NCBI GenBank assembly: GCA_026005015.1
Contig: BPKG01000001.1
Span: forward strand, 687,501-751,500
Length of the DNA: 64,000 nucleotides
DNA from: Burkholderiales bacterium
Lineage (GTDB): Bacteria; Pseudomonadota; Gammaproteobacteria; Burkholderiales; UBA6910
Direction of reading: 5' to 3'
Shown: piece by piece, positions 28,916 through 38,246 of the stretch
Numbering within the stretch: position 1 is the stretch's first letter
Layout: each line of letters starts with the position of its first letter
Position numbers and translations under genes: made by a program
The notes under the pieces: model-generated
The model's database searches: none
What the model was told of the DNA's origin: nothing
What the model saw: the letters and a program-made list of their open reading frames with translations, nothing else

Positions 28916-30376
28916 TTACCGGTCGATGCCGCCCAGGCACAGGTACTTGATCTCGACGAACTCGTCGATGCCGTACTTGGATCCTTCCCGGCCCAGTCCC
29001 GACTGCTTCATCCCGCCGAAGGGCGCCACCTCGTTGGAGATGATCCCGGCGTTGATGCCCACCATGCCGAATTCCAGCGCTTCCGCCACCCGCCAGATGC
29101 GGCCGATGTCGCGGGCATAGAAGTAGGAGGCGAGCCCGAACTCGGTGTCGTTGGCGAGCCGGATGACTTCTTCCTCGGTCTTGAAGCGGACGAGGGGCGC
29201 CACGGGACCGAAGGTCTCCTCCTGCATGAGCTTCATGCCGGGCTTCACTTCCACGAGCAGGGTGGGCTCGAAGAAGGTGCCGCCGAGGGGGTGGCGGCGG
29301 CCGCCCACCGCCACCTTCGCCCCCTTGGCCACCGCGTCGGCGATGTGCTCTTCCACCTTGGCGAGGGCCTGGGCGTCGATGAGAGGCCCCTGCTGCACGC
29401 CCTCCTCGAAACCGCTGCCCACCTTGAGGCCCACGATTCTCTCCCGCAACTTGGCGGCGAAGGCGTCGTACACCCGGTCCTGCACGAAGATGCGGTTCGC
29501 GCACACGCAGGTCTGGCCGGTGTTGCGGTACTTGGACGCCATGGCGCCTTCCACCGCTTCGTCCAGGTCCGCGTCGTCGAAGACGATGAACGGCGCGTTG
29601 CCCCCCAGCTCCAGGGAGATCTTCTTCACTGTGTCCGCCGACTGGCGCATGAGCAGCCGCCCCACCTCGGTGGAGCCGGTGAAGGTGATCTTGCGCACCA
29701 GGGGGCTGGCGCACAGCTCCCGCCCGATGGTGGGCGCGTCCCCCGTGATCACGTTGAACACCCCTTTGGAGATACCGGCCCGGTGGGCGAGCTCGGCCAG
29801 GGCCAGGGCCGAAAGGGGCGTCTGCTCGGCGGGCTTCACCACCACCGTGCAGCCCGCCGCCAGGGCCGGAGCGCACTTGCGGGTGATCATGGCGTTGGGA
29901 AAGTTCCAGGGGGTGATCGCCCCGCACACGCCCACTGGCTGCTTGATCACGACGAGGCGCTTGTCCGGCTGATGCTGGGGGATCACGTCGCCGTAGATGC
30001 GCTTCGCCTCCTCGGCAAACCACTCCACGAAGGACGCCCCGTAGGCGATCTCGCCCCGGGACTCGGCGAGGGGCTTGCCCTGCTCGGCGGTCATGAGGCG
30101 CGCTAGGTCTTCCTGGTTGTCCATGATGAGCTGGTACCAGCGCTTGAGCGCCGCCGAGCGCTCCTTGGCGGTCTTGGCGCGCCAGGCCGGCCAGGCGGCG
30201 TTCGCCGCCTCGATGGCGCGCCGGGTTTCCTGGGCGCCCATGTCCGGGACCCGGGCCAGCTCGGATCCGTCGGCGGGATTGCGCACCGGGAAGGTCTTGC
30301 CGCTATCGGCCTCGATCCATTCGCCGTCGACGTAGCAGCGGTTCTTGAGCAGGGATGAATCCTTGAGGGTGAGCAT
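28916..30376 (-). CDS. gabD: NAD(P)-dependent succinate-semialdehyde dehydrogenase
   Basis: Aldehyde dehydrogenase of 486 residues, most like succinate-semialdehyde dehydrogenase, which oxidises succinate semialdehyde to succinate. Catalytic Glu256 (LELGGNAPF) and Cys290 (GQTCVCANR) are present, along with the cofactor loop ITFTGSTEVGR. N- and C-terminal blocks (SSLLKNRCYVDGEW; PFGGMKQSGLGREGS) fit the GabD subfamily. No aminotransferase or permease gene is next to it. Exact aldehyde preference is inferred from overall resemblance. Confidence 0.88.
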   Translation of the reverse strand: MLTLKDSSLLKNRCYVDGEWIEADSGKTFPVRNPADGSELARVPDMGAQETRRAIEAANAAWPAWRAKTAKERSAALKRWYQLIMDNQEDLARLMTAEQGKPLAESRGEIAYGASFVEWFAEEAKRIYGDVIPQHQPDKRLVVIKQPVGVCGAITPWNFPNAMITRKCAPALAAGCTVVVKPAEQTPLSALALAELAHRAGISKGVFNVITGDAPTIGRELCASPLVRKITFTGSTEVGRLLMRQSADTVKKISLELGGNAPFIVFDDADLDEAVEGAMASKYRNTGQTCVCANRIFVQDRVYDAFAAKLRERIVGLKVGSGFEEGVQQGPLIDAQALAKVEEHIADAVAKGAKVAVGGRRHPLGGTFFEPTLLVEVKPGMKLMQEETFGPVAPLVRFKTEEEVIRLANDTEFGLASYFYARDIGRIWRVAEALEFGMVGINAGIISNEVAPFGGMKQSGLGREGSKYGIDEFVEIKYLCLGGIDR

Positions 30377-30506
30377 GGCAGTACTCCATGAGCTTGAATC
30401 CGGAAGAAATGTTCCTATTTTACATCGCGTCGGAGCGGCCGGATTCGGCCCTGCCTCGCGTCCTGGCGAACGGTGCGGGCGCCAGGGGTCCCGGGCGGAG
30501 GGAGCC

Positions 30507-31286
30507 TCAGAAGGTGCCCGGGTAGGCCCCGCCGTCGATCAGGATGTTCTGACCGGTGATGTAGCCCGCCTGGGCGCTGCATAGGTAGGCGCACAGGTCA
30601 CCGAACTCGCCGGGATCGCCGAAGCGCCCCGCCGGGTTCGCTCGCATGCGCTCTTCGCGAACCTCCTCGACGCTCTTCCCCGCCACCTGGGCCGCATGGG
30701 CGATGGTGGCCCGAAGCCGCTCGGTATCGAAGGGTCCCGGCAGCAGGTTGTTGATGGTGACGTTGTGCCGCACGGTCTTGCGGGCGAGGCCTGCCACGAA
30801 CCCGGTGAGCCCCGCGCGGGCGCCGTTAGAGAGCCCCAGGATGTCGATGGGGGCCTTCACCGCGCTGGAGGTGATGTTGACGATGCGTCCGAAGCGCCGG
30901 GCGATCATGCCGTCCACGGTGGCCTTGATGAGCTCGATGGGGGTCAGCATGTTGGCGTCCAGGGCGGCGATCCAGTCCTCCCGGGTCCAGTCGCGGAAAT
31001 CGCCCGGGGGCGGGCCGCCCGCGTTGTTCACCAGGATGTCCGGGTCGGGGCAGGCGGCGAGGGCCGCGCGGCGGCCTTCCGCCGTGGTGATGTCCACCGC
31101 CACCGCTGTCACCCCCACACCGGTGGCGGCGCGGATTTCCTCCGCGGTGCGCTCCAGCGGCTCGCGGGTGCGGGCCACCAGGGTCACCTCCACCCCTTCC
31201 CGGGCGAGGGAGAAGGCGCAGGCCCGTCCCAGTCCCTTGCTTGAGGCGCACACCAGCGCCCTGCGTCCGCGGATTCCCAGGTCCAT
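30507..31286 (-). CDS. SDR-family protein lacking the catalytic Tyr-Lys pair
   Basis: Short-chain dehydrogenase/reductase fold of 259 residues. The cofactor loop ASSKGLGRA, the NNAGG strand end and the catalytic-serine region NITSSAVKA are present. Where SDRs have YxxxK this protein reads SNGAR (in LGLSNGARAGLTGF), so the Tyr is Ser and the Lys is Arg. The enzyme may use another mechanism or be non-catalytic. The C-terminal GQNILIDGGAYPG is normal. ATG at 31286 has AAAGGAG eight bases upstream and was preferred to the longer frame. It diverges from mlaA. Confidence 0.85.
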   Translation of the reverse strand: MDLGIRGRRALVCASSKGLGRACAFSLAREGVEVTLVARTREPLERTAEEIRAATGVGVTAVAVDITTAEGRRAALAACPDPDILVNNAGGPPPGDFRDWTREDWIAALDANMLTPIELIKATVDGMIARRFGRIVNITSSAVKAPIDILGLSNGARAGLTGFVAGLARKTVRHNVTINNLLPGPFDTERLRATIAHAAQVAGKSVEEVREERMRANPAGRFGDPGEFGDLCAYLCSAQAGYITGQNILIDGGAYPGTF

Positions 31287-31362
31287 GGGGGATGCTCCTT
31301 TCGAAAAACCGTCATTATGGTTCGGCACCGGGCCCGGCCGGAAGGCGGGGGAGCGGCCCTAT

Positions 31363-31371
31363 TGCTATAAT
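31363..31371 (+). promoter_or_regulatory. Extended -10 promoter for mlaA
   Basis: TGCTATAAT (31363-31371) is a perfect TATAAT with the TGn extension. It lies about 32 nt before the mlaA ATG, leaving a short leader. No good -35 is found 17 nt upstream, which is typical for extended -10 promoters. Confidence 0.5.
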
Positions 31372-31402
31372 CGGCGGTCGGGAACAAGAAAAGGAACGGT
31401 TC

Positions 31403-32110
31403 ATGCCCTCCAGCTCCCTCCTGCGCCTCGCGAGCTTCGCCGCCCTAGGTTTCCTCTCCGCCTGCGCCACCGCCCCCGACCGCCGCGATCCGCTGGAGCC
31501 CTTCAATCGGGAAATGTTCCAGTTCAACCAGGATTTCGACGAAAAGATCGCCAAGCCCGTCGCCGAGGTCTATCGGAACACCGTGCCCGTGCAGGTGCGC
31601 AAGGGCGTGCGCAACTTCTTCGCCAACCTGGGGGACGTCATCGTCTTCGTGAACGATACGCTGCAGATGAAATGGCATGACGCGGTCAACGACGCCGGCC
31701 GCGTCATGGTGAACACGACCCTGGGCTTGGGCGGCCTCATGGACGTGGCCTCCGAGCTGGGGGTGGAAAAGCGCAACGAGGATTTCGGGCAGACCCTGGG
31801 CTACTGGGGCCTTCCCGCCGGGCCGTACCTGGTGCTGCCCATCCTCGGGCCCAGCACGTTCCCGCGGGACACGGCGGGCATCGTCGGCGACTTCTACGCA
31901 TGGCCGGTAGGCTACGTGGAGGACGACGCTGTGGCCGGGGGACTCGGCGTGCTGAGGTTCATCCAGGTCCGGGCGGACCTGCTGGGGACGGAAGACCTGC
32001 TGGAGCAGGCGGCCCTGGACCGCTACGTCTTCGTGCGCGACGCCTACCTCCAGCGCCGGGAAAGCCTCATTCGGGACGGCCGGCCGCCGAAGCTGGAGGA
32101 AGAGGAATGA
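31403..32110 (+). CDS. mlaA: MlaA (VacJ) outer-membrane lipoprotein
   Basis: Outer-membrane lipoprotein of the Mla system, which removes misplaced phospholipids from the outer leaflet. The 235-residue protein has a lipoprotein signal ending FLSAC with the lipidated cysteine at 21, then DPLEPFNREMFQFN, the classic MlaA start, and GLPAGPYLVLPILGPSTFRD-like sequence in the core. ATG at 31403 has AAGGAA upstream and an extended -10 box about 30 nt before. The other Mla genes are not nearby, so it is a stand-alone mlaA. Confidence 0.95.
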   Translation: MPSSSLLRLASFAALGFLSACATAPDRRDPLEPFNREMFQFNQDFDEKIAKPVAEVYRNTVPVQVRKGVRNFFANLGDVIVFVNDTLQMKWHDAVNDAGRVMVNTTLGLGGLMDVASELGVEKRNEDFGQTLGYWGLPAGPYLVLPILGPSTFPRDTAGIVGDFYAWPVGYVEDDAVAGGLGVLRFIQVRADLLGTEDLLEQAALDRYVFVRDAYLQRRESLIRDGRPPKLEEEE

Positions 32111-32162
32111 AACCGGGATCGGGCGAAATGAACCCAATCCCGCAGTGAAGCCGAAGCCGCCC

Positions 32163-32399
32163 ATGGACACCGACTACGTCGAGCTCTACCGCCCGCCCGA
32201 CGTGCAGGCGCTGGCGCTCATCAAGCTGCACCTGGACGCCCAGGGAATCCGCTACTACGTGGCCGGCGAGAACTTCGGCAGCCTCTTGCCGGTGACCACC
32301 CTGGGGGAGATGCGCTTGATGGTGGACCGCCGGGACGCGGAGCGCTGCGCCGAAATCCTCCGGGAGCAACTGGGCATCGAAGTTCCCCGGCCCCTCTGA
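32163..32399 (+). CDS. DUF2007-type small protein
   Basis: Protein of about 78 residues fitting the DUF2007 putative signal-transducing family: YVELYRPPDVQALALIKLHL, then GIRYYVAGENFGSL and a PII-like beta-alpha-beta ending RRDAERCAEILREQLG. Role unknown. ATG at 32163 was preferred over GTG at 32145; neither has a strong ribosome site. It follows mlaA by 52 nt and runs convergent to htpX. Confidence 0.75.
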   Translation: MDTDYVELYRPPDVQALALIKLHLDAQGIRYYVAGENFGSLLPVTTLGEMRLMVDRRDAERCAEILREQLGIEVPRPL

Positions 32400-32423
32400 C
32401 CGGGTTGCCCCGATCCCCTTCCT

Positions 32424-33308
32424 TCACACCCCCGCCTTCAGCGCCGCAATGCGCTCGTCCAGGGGCGGGTGGGACATGAACAGGCGCTTCAAGCCCCCGC
32501 CGGTGCGCCCGGAGATGCCGAACGCGGCGATCTGGTCAGGCAGGTGGGGCTCCTCATAGACCCGCTTCAGGCGCTCCAGCGCCGCGATCATCTTGTCGCG
32601 GCCCGCGAGCTGGGCGCCGCCCCGGTCGGCGCGGAACTCCCGCTGCCGGCTGAAGTACATGACGATGATGCTGGCGAGGATGCCGAACACGATCTCGGCC
32701 AGGATGCTGGTGATCCAGAAGGCCGGGCCGTGCCCGTTCTCGGTCTTGAACACCGCCTTGTCCACGATATTGCCCACTACCCGCGCCAGGAAGATGACGA
32801 ACGTGTTGACGATGCCCTGGATCAAGGCGAGGGTCACCATGTCGCCGTTGGCGATATGGCTGACCTCGTGGCCCAGCACCGCCTCCACCTCATCGCGGCT
32901 CATCTTGTGGAGCAGGCCGGTGCTGACCGCCACCAGGGCGTTGTCCCTGCTCATGCCTGTGGCGAAGGCGTTAGCGTCCGGAGCCTCGTAGATCGCCACC
33001 TCCGGCATGCCGATGCCGGCTGCCTGGGCCTGGCGGCGCACCGTCTCCACCAGCCAGCGCTCCAGCTCGGTTCTCGGCTCCTCGATCACCACGGCCCCCG
33101 TCATGCGCTTGGCGCTCCACTTGGACATAGCGAGGGAGATGAAGGCGCCGCCGAAGCCGAACACCGAGGCAAAGACCAGCAGGGCGGTGTAGTTGAGGCC
33201 CCCCTGCTGGGCTAGGTACGAATCGATCCCGAGCAGCCGCAGCACGATACCCAGCACCACGATGACGGCCAGGTTGGTCACCAGAAACAGGAAGATGCGC
33301 TTGACCAT
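32424..33308 (-). CDS. htpX: Membrane zinc metalloprotease HtpX
   Basis: Inner-membrane quality-control protease, 294 residues. Two N-terminal transmembrane segments, the zinc motif HEVSH (147-151), two more hydrophobic stretches and the third ligand in [11 protein letters not shown] match HtpX. It degrades damaged membrane proteins in the cytoplasm-facing compartment. A heat-shock-like promoter lies upstream at 33360-33388, in line with the known stress control of htpX in other bacteria. Confidence 0.96.
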   Translation of the reverse strand: MVKRIFLFLVTNLAVIVVLGIVLRLLGIDSYLAQQGGLNYTALLVFASVFGFGGAFISLAMSKWSAKRMTGAVVIEEPRTELERWLVETVRRQAQAAGIGMPEVAIYEAPDANAFATGMSRDNALVAVSTGLLHKMSRDEVEAVLGHEVSHIANGDMVTLALIQGIVNTFVIFLARVVGNIVDKAVFKTENGHGPAFWITSILAEIVFGILASIIVMYFSRQREFRADRGGAQLAGRDKMIAALERLKRVYEEPHLPDQIAAFGISGRTGGGLKRLFMSHPPLDERIAALKAGV

Positions 33309-33359
33309 CGAACCACTCCCTTGAGTTGATCTTTTCCGGGGCCTGCGCGACCCCTCCTT

Positions 33360-33388
33360 AGATTGGGTCGGAGGCGTCGAAGTTCAAC
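33360..33388 (-). promoter_or_regulatory. Sigma-32-like promoter of htpX
   Basis: On the minus strand GTTGAAC (33388 to 33382) and CCCAATCT (33367 to 33360) are separated by 14 nt. They match the heat-shock consensus CTTGAAA and CCCCATNT at 5 of 7 and 7 of 8 places. The -10 lies about 52 nt before the htpX ATG. Confidence 0.45.
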
Positions 33389-33491
33389 AAGTTAACTCCG
33401 GGTTAGAACGCCGTCCACGCGGCAGCCCGGGTCCGGCGGAGCGTATTGTAGCGCCTCCGTCCCCCGCCCGCGTATCGCTCCCGTCGTCTTT

Positions 33492-34397
33492 TCAGCGCAG
33501 GGAACCGCGCACCGTCAGGGCGATCCCGCCCAGGATCAACCCGATTCCCACGCCTTGATGGAGCTGGGGTTCCTCGCCCAGGAACGCCACGGAAAGCAGT
33601 GTCCCGAAGGCGGGCATCAAGTGGATGAAGAGCCCCGCCCGGGACGGGCCCACTTCCGCCACCGCCCGGTTCCAGCACAAGTAGGACAGGATCGAAGGGA
33701 AAACGGCGAAATAGGCGAGGCTCGCCACTGTCGTGGCGCTCAACTCCATCGTCTTCCCCGCCCCCAGCTCCCATAGATAGAGGGGTAGCAGCACCACCAC
33801 CCCCGCCGGCACGATCACCCCCAGGAACGCCAGGGGATCCAGTCCCGGCGGCCGCGCCCGCAGGAGGACGGTGTAGACCGCCCAGGAGACCACCGCCGCC
33901 AGCACCCACAGATCGCCTTCGGCAAGCCGTACCTCGAGCAGTGTTTGCGGCTCCCCCCGGGTCACGATCGCCAGCACCCCGACGAGGGACACGGCCACCC
34001 CCAGCGCCTGGCGCCAGGCAAGCCTTTCGCCGAGGAATGCCCATGACAACGCCATGATGGCCACCGGGATCGACGAATTGAGCAGCACGGCGTTGGTGGC
34101 GGTGGTGGACTGCAGGCCCGTGTAGACCAGGGTGTTGAACCCGGCCACCCCGAAGGTGCCCAGGGCCACGAGCACCGGAAGATGGCCGAGCACCAGGCGG
34201 CGCTGGGCCCACACCCGGGGCGCGACGAACGGGAGCAGCAGGAGCGCCGCGCCGCACCAGCGCCAGAAGGCCATGGCGAGGGGCGGAATCGCCTCGTGCA
34301 TCGCCCGGGCCAGCACGAAGTTGCCCGACCAGAACAGGGTGGCGGCCACGAGCAGGAGGTAGGGCGACGCCCTCGGGAAGCGCCCGGGTCCGTTCAT
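33492..34397 (-). CDS. EamA/DMT-family permease
   Basis: Ten-helix drug/metabolite transporter of about 301 residues with two EamA repeats. Typical sequence includes LVAATLFWSGNFVLARAMHE at the start and FPSILSYLCWNRAVAEVGPS in the second half. It would export a small metabolite across the inner membrane; substrate unknown. ATG at 34397 (MNGPGRF) was chosen since the upstream extension lacks membrane character. It follows the DUF3301 gene by 37 nt on the same strand. Confidence 0.86.
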   Translation of the reverse strand: MNGPGRFPRASPYLLLVAATLFWSGNFVLARAMHEAIPPLAMAFWRWCGAALLLLPFVAPRVWAQRRLVLGHLPVLVALGTFGVAGFNTLVYTGLQSTTATNAVLLNSSIPVAIMALSWAFLGERLAWRQALGVAVSLVGVLAIVTRGEPQTLLEVRLAEGDLWVLAAVVSWAVYTVLLRARPPGLDPLAFLGVIVPAGVVVLLPLYLWELGAGKTMELSATTVASLAYFAVFPSILSYLCWNRAVAEVGPSRAGLFIHLMPAFGTLLSVAFLGEEPQLHQGVGIGLILGGIALTVRGSLR

Positions 34398-34434
34398 GGC
34401 CCGGGAGATCACGCGGGACCCAGGCCGAGGAGGA

Positions 34435-34776
34435 TCAGTGGATCGCCTGGAGCCATGGCCCGTCGCCTCCCCATTCCAGGCGCGCCTCCAGCACCCGGGT
34501 GCCGAGCAGGACGATGCGCCCCTCCCGGCGGTTGTTCCCGGTATCGCTGTATTCGAAGCGGTAGCGCCGGCGGATGGCGAGCCGCCCGTCGGCATCCCGG
34601 CCAAGGCCCAGGGCGGCCACGCTTACCGTCTCGTCCAGGAGCTGGACCCCGGCCCGCTCGCACAAGGCCTTTCCCGCCTTGAGGGCCGCCTCCCGGGCCC
34701 GCAGGGCGTCGTACCAGAACACGAGCCCCGCCGCGAGCACGACAAAGGCGAGAATCTCCCAGGTCATGGCGGTCAC
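34435..34776 (-). CDS. DUF3301 single-pass membrane protein
   Basis: Protein of 113 residues with one N-terminal membrane helix (ILAFVVLAAGLVFWYDALRA) and a conserved C-terminal part with RRRYRFEYSDTGNNR followed by REGRIVLLG, characteristic of DUF3301. Function unknown. The GTG start overlaps the stop of the DUF6352 gene as GTGA; an ATG three codons in is the alternative. Co-translation with DUF6352 suggests a shared role. Confidence 0.8.
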   Translation of the reverse strand: MTAMTWEILAFVVLAAGLVFWYDALRAREAALKAGKALCERAGVQLLDETVSVAALGLGRDADGRLAIRRRYRFEYSDTGNNRREGRIVLLGTRVLEARLEWGGDGPWLQAIH

Positions 34777-35786
34777 ACGCGACGGGCGAGGGGCAGGTTC
34801 ACCAGCAGGTTCTGGGGCTTCATGCGCAGCACCTCCCCCTCGTCCATGGCGAGCCCCAGGTAGACCGGCCGGCCGGCCACTGGGGCCAGCATGTCGGCCG
34901 GGTTCTCGAACTCGAGCTGGAAAAGGCAGAGAAGACGCTCGAGCCGCCGCTCCTCCACTTCCGCGCCCCGGTACAGGTCGTTCAGGATGCCGCTCGCCTC
35001 CGCGTCGAGCCCCACGTGCCAGCTCCAGCGCTCGTCTTCGATGCGGGCGAGGGGCCGGATGCGCACGCGAACCCCGTGGAAGTGCTCGACCCAGCGCTCC
35101 ATCACCCGGGCGAGCGCCCGGGCCCCCGGCTGGGCCGGCCCCAGGGGTAGGACGGTATCGAAGCGCTCGTCCCGTTCCCAGTACGCCGAGGCGCTTTTTT
35201 CGGACAGGACGTCCAGCTCGATGGTGCGCACGGGGGTCCTGGACTGCACCAAGAGCTCTCCCAGGGAACCGAAGCCGCCCGTAGTGGCGTGCAGCTCCAC
35301 TGTCTCCAGGTCGGCCGCCATGGCCCGCCCTTCCTGGAGCCGGATCTTCTGCGGGCGGAAGAACAGCTCCGCGGCCCGGGCCTGCAGGGCGTCCGCCGTA
35401 CCCTCCAGGATGCCGCGCAGGATGACCTGGGTGAGCTGGCGCACGAAGAGGGGCGGCACGCTCACGTTGGGCTCCCGGAAGAGGGCGAGGTAGCTCGCCT
35501 CCAGGGTCTCGGCGGCCAGCAGGCGCCGGCGAAACCGCAGGAATAGCCGGTAATTCTCCCGGGCGTCTTGGTCGGCGACGGCCTCGAGCTCGGCCTCGGG
35601 GACCTCCCGCCGGGGGCTCGCCACGAGGGCTTCGTGCAGCTCCCGTTCGGCGGGACAGGACTCCGGCACCGGCGCAAGCTCCGGCCGCGCCAGGTAGGCC
35701 CGCAGGAAGTCGTCGGTGACCCGCAGCCGCCCGGCGCCGTCGCGCTCAAGCAAGTGGTAGCCGCAATGGGTCCAGAAGTCCGTCAT
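34773..35786 (-). CDS. DUF6352 family protein
   Basis: Soluble protein of about 337 residues of unknown function, recognised by its start FWTHCGYHLLERD, the repeated charged helices, and the ending RPVYLGLAMDEG with KPQNLLVNLPLA. The ATG at 35786 was chosen for this conserved start; the frame extends 21 codons further. Upstream lies the divergent glrR gene. No catalytic motif is seen. Proteins of this type are common in betaproteobacteria, which supports the lineage guess for the window. Confidence 0.78.
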   Translation of the reverse strand: MTDFWTHCGYHLLERDGAGRLRVTDDFLRAYLARPELAPVPESCPAERELHEALVASPRREVPEAELEAVADQDARENYRLFLRFRRRLLAAETLEASYLALFREPNVSVPPLFVRQLTQVILRGILEGTADALQARAAELFFRPQKIRLQEGRAMAADLETVELHATTGGFGSLGELLVQSRTPVRTIELDVLSEKSASAYWERDERFDTVLPLGPAQPGARALARVMERWVEHFHGVRVRIRPLARIEDERWSWHVGLDAEASGILNDLYRGAEVEERRLERLLCLFQLEFENPADMLAPVAGRPVYLGLAMDEGEVLRMKPQNLLVNLPLARRV

Positions 35787-36049
35787 GAATGGAGAACGGC
35801 GGGAGAAAGCACCGCCGCGAACGGAAGAAGCAGTCTCAGAAGGCGGCACCGAACCTATTTTTTACCCATCTCCATCGGTGAAGAGCGGCTTCTTGTTGGC
35901 CATTGGCCCTCCGCATCGGATTGAAGCCCATCGACCGGCGGGACAGGAATGGACGCTTCTTCCCGGGCGTGCTTCCCGAAAGGGCGCGCGGGCATTATTC
36001 TAACATGCTCTTTTTTCGCCCTATCTCCCATTCGACCGATCCGGCAAAG

Positions 36050-37435
36050 ATGGCCGCGAAGCGCCCGAGCGTCTTGTTGGTGGACGACGACCCCGCGCTG
36101 CTCAAGCTGGTGAGCACGCGGCTTGCGTCGGCGGGCTACGCCGTGACCGCCGTCGAAAGCGCGGAGGCGGCCCTCTCGCGCCTCGCGCTGGCGCGGCCCG
36201 ACGTGGTGGTCACCGACCTTAAACTCCAGGGCCTGGACGGGATGGCCCTGTTCCAGTCGATCCGGGCCTCGGATCCCTCCCTGCCGGTCATCGTGCTCAC
36301 CGCCCACGGCACCATTCCCGACGCGGTGGAAGCGACGGCGAGCGGCGTGTTCGCCTACCTCACCAAGCCCTACGACCCGGAGGTGCTGCTCGCCAAGGTG
36401 GCCCAGGCGATCCAGCTCTCCGGCGGCACGGCGCCCGGAGGCGAGGACGAATGGTGCCGCGACATCATCACCCGCAGCGCGGCCGTGCGCACCGTGCTGT
36501 CGGAGGCCAAGATGGTGGCCGCCGGGGATGCGGCGGTGCTGATCCAGGGCGAGAGCGGCACCGGAAAAGAGCTGCTCGCCCGGGCGATCCACCGGGCGAG
36601 CCCCCGCCGCGGAGGGCCATTCGTCGCCATCAACTGCGGGGCGATACCCGAGCCGCTCCTGGAGTCGGAATTGTTCGGCCACGTGAAGGGGGCCTTCACC
36701 GGCGCCCACCGGCCTCACACTGGGCTGATCCAAACGGCCCACCGGGGAACCTTGTTCCTGGATGAGATCGGGGACATGCCCACGCCCCTGCAAGTGAAGC
36801 TGCTGCGGGTGCTCCAGGATCGGGAGGTGCGGCCGGTGGGCGCCACCCAGGCCACCCAGGTGGACGTGCGCGTCATCTCCGCTACCCATCGGGACCTGCG
36901 CCAGGCGGTGGAGGAAGGGCGTTTCCGGGAGGACCTCTATTACCGGCTGGCGGTGGTGACCCTGCGCCTTCCGCCCCTCGCCGAGCGCCGGGAGGACATC
37001 CCGCTGCTGGCCAGCCACTACTTGCACCTGCTCGCCCCCAAGTACCGCAAGGAGATCACGGGCTTCGCTCCGGAGGCCCTGGACGCCCTGATGACGGCCC
37101 CCTGGCCCGGCAATGTCCGCCAGCTCGCCAACGTGGTGGAGCAATGCTGCGCCCTCACCATGACGCCGGTGGTGCCGGCCGCCCTGGTGACCCGGGCCCT
37201 GCGGGAGAACCCGACCGAGGTCCTCTCCTACGCCGAAGCGAAAGCCCGGTTCGAGCGGGATTACCTGATCCAGCTTCTCAAGCTTACCCGGGGCAACGTA
37301 GCCGAAGCGGCGCGCCTCGCTCAGCGCAATCGCACCGAGTTCTATCGCCTCCTGCGCCGGGCGAACCTTCAGCCTGGCATGTTCAAATACGATCACCTGC
37401 CGGATGTAGCGCCGGGGGAAGAATCCGGCGCTTGA
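36050..37435 (+). CDS. glrR: Sigma-54-dependent response regulator GlrR (QseF)
   Basis: NtrC-class activator of 461 residues: receiver domain with phospho-acceptor Asp56 ([10 protein letters not shown]), AAA+ domain with Walker A GESGTGKE and the sigma-54 contact loop GAFTGA, and a Fis-type helix-turn-helix ([20 protein letters not shown]). Resemblance to enterobacterial GlrR is high from end to end. The usual partner kinase GlrK is not adjacent, so it is an orphan here. ATG at 36050 gives the family start; an ATG at 36005 would add 15 residues. Two GlrR-like sites and a sigma-54 promoter follow the gene. Confidence 0.92.
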   Translation: MAAKRPSVLLVDDDPALLKLVSTRLASAGYAVTAVESAEAALSRLALARPDVVVTDLKLQGLDGMALFQSIRASDPSLPVIVLTAHGTIPDAVEATASGVFAYLTKPYDPEVLLAKVAQAIQLSGGTAPGGEDEWCRDIITRSAAVRTVLSEAKMVAAGDAAVLIQGESGTGKELLARAIHRASPRRGGPFVAINCGAIPEPLLESELFGHVKGAFTGAHRPHTGLIQTAHRGTLFLDEIGDMPTPLQVKLLRVLQDREVRPVGATQATQVDVRVISATHRDLRQAVEEGRFREDLYYRLAVVTLRLPPLAERREDIPLLASHYLHLLAPKYRKEITGFAPEALDALMTAPWPGNVRQLANVVEQCCALTMTPVVPAALVTRALRENPTEVLSYAEAKARFERDYLIQLLKLTRGNVAEAARLAQRNRTEFYRLLRRANLQPGMFKYDHLPDVAPGEESGA

Positions 37436-37443
37436 AATCAGGG

Positions 37444-37525
37444 CGTCGCCCCCCGGCGACGCAAAATAATCTCTACATCAATACCTTGCGACCGCACCGA
37501 GCGATTCCGTCGCGCCTCGGCGACG
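37444..37525. promoter_or_regulatory. Two GlrR-like enhancer sites, CGTC-N10-GACG
   Basis: Site 1 (37444-37461) and site 2 (37508-37525) both read CGTCGC-N6-GCGACG or a close form, that is CGTC-N10-GACG. The enterobacterial GlrR site is TGTC-N10-GACA as I recall it. They are 64 bp apart and lie roughly 164 and 100 bp upstream of the start predicted for the sigma-54 promoter at 37591, the usual range for NtrC-type enhancers. Confidence 0.6.
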
Positions 37526-37590
37526 GGAGTGGCCCATCGGGCTCGTCGGCCTATCTGACTATCCAATTGTTTTATGGACTTTTTCCTTTC

Positions 37591-37606
37591 TGGCACGGTC
37601 TTCGCG
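37591..37606 (+). promoter_or_regulatory. Sigma-54 promoter
   Basis: TGGCACG-GTCT-TCGCG has GG at 37592-37593 and GC at 37604-37605 separated by exactly 10 nt, the invariant sigma-54 spacing. The -24 half is perfect; the -12 half is TCGC in place of TTGC. It precedes the EF-hand/BON gene by about 60 nt. Confidence 0.65.
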
Positions 37607-37664
37607 TGGAGGGATGGGGGCGCCCTTGGCGCCGTGTACCGGAAACTGCGAAGGAGGAAAAACG

Positions 37665-38177
37665 ATGAGCAAGCTTCATACGCGTGACCCGTCGCTCCTC
37701 ATGGGGCTCAAAGTGCTGGCCGCCGCCGCTGGAATCGCCACGGCAGCGCCCCTCGCCTTGGCGGCCGATCCAGCCGGGACCGATGGCATGTTCCGCAGCT
37801 ACGACGCGGACGGCGACGGCTGGGTGTCGCTGGAAGAGTTTCGCAAGAAAGGGGGCGAAACCGGAGCGTTCCGCGAGTCGGATCGGGACGGGGACGGCCG
37901 CCTCAATCCGGAAGAGCTGGTCAAGGCCAAGTCCTACAGCGACCGCATCCAGGCCGGCGAGTACGTGACCGACGCCTGGATCACGGCGAAGGTGAAGACC
38001 ATGCTGCTCAAGGACAGGAGTGTGAGTGGCCTGAAAGTGAACGTGGAGACCAAGGACGGCGTGGTGCAGCTTTCGGGCTTCGTCAGGAACCGGCAGCAAG
38101 CGGAGCGCGCCGCCGAGATCGCCTCCCAGGTGCAGGGAGTGAAGAAGGTCATCAACTCCCTGGTAGTGGAGTCGTAA
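37665..38177 (+). CDS. Secreted EF-hand and BON domain protein
   Basis: Exported protein of 170 residues. A signal peptide (LKVLAAAAGIATAAPLALAA) is followed by two EF-hand calcium loops, DADGDGWVSLEE and DRDGDGRLNPEE, and a C-terminal BON domain (ITAKVKTMLLKDRSVSGL, VVQLSGFVRN). BON domains bind phospholipid or cell-envelope partners, so a calcium-responsive periplasmic protein is likely. ATG at 37665 has AAGGAGG nine bases before it. It lies behind a sigma-54 promoter with two GlrR-like sites and ends at a strong terminator, so it is a single-gene transcript. Confidence 0.87.
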   Translation: MSKLHTRDPSLLMGLKVLAAAAGIATAAPLALAADPAGTDGMFRSYDADGDGWVSLEEFRKKGGETGAFRESDRDGDGRLNPEELVKAKSYSDRIQAGEYVTDAWITAKVKTMLLKDRSVSGLKVNVETKDGVVQLSGFVRNRQQAERAAEIASQVQGVKKVINSLVVES

Positions 38178-38246
38178 TCCGGGCGCCGCAAGCGCCGCAC
38201 TCCCCTTTGGCGCCGCCAAGGCCCCCTCCTCCCCATGGCGGCGCCG

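Noticed and set aside
37443-37462. GCGTCGCC-CCCC-GGCGACGC hairpin as the glrR terminator
   Set aside because: It is followed by AAAATAAT rather than a T-run. It shares CGTC-N10-GACG with the second site at 37508, so an enhancer site explains it better.
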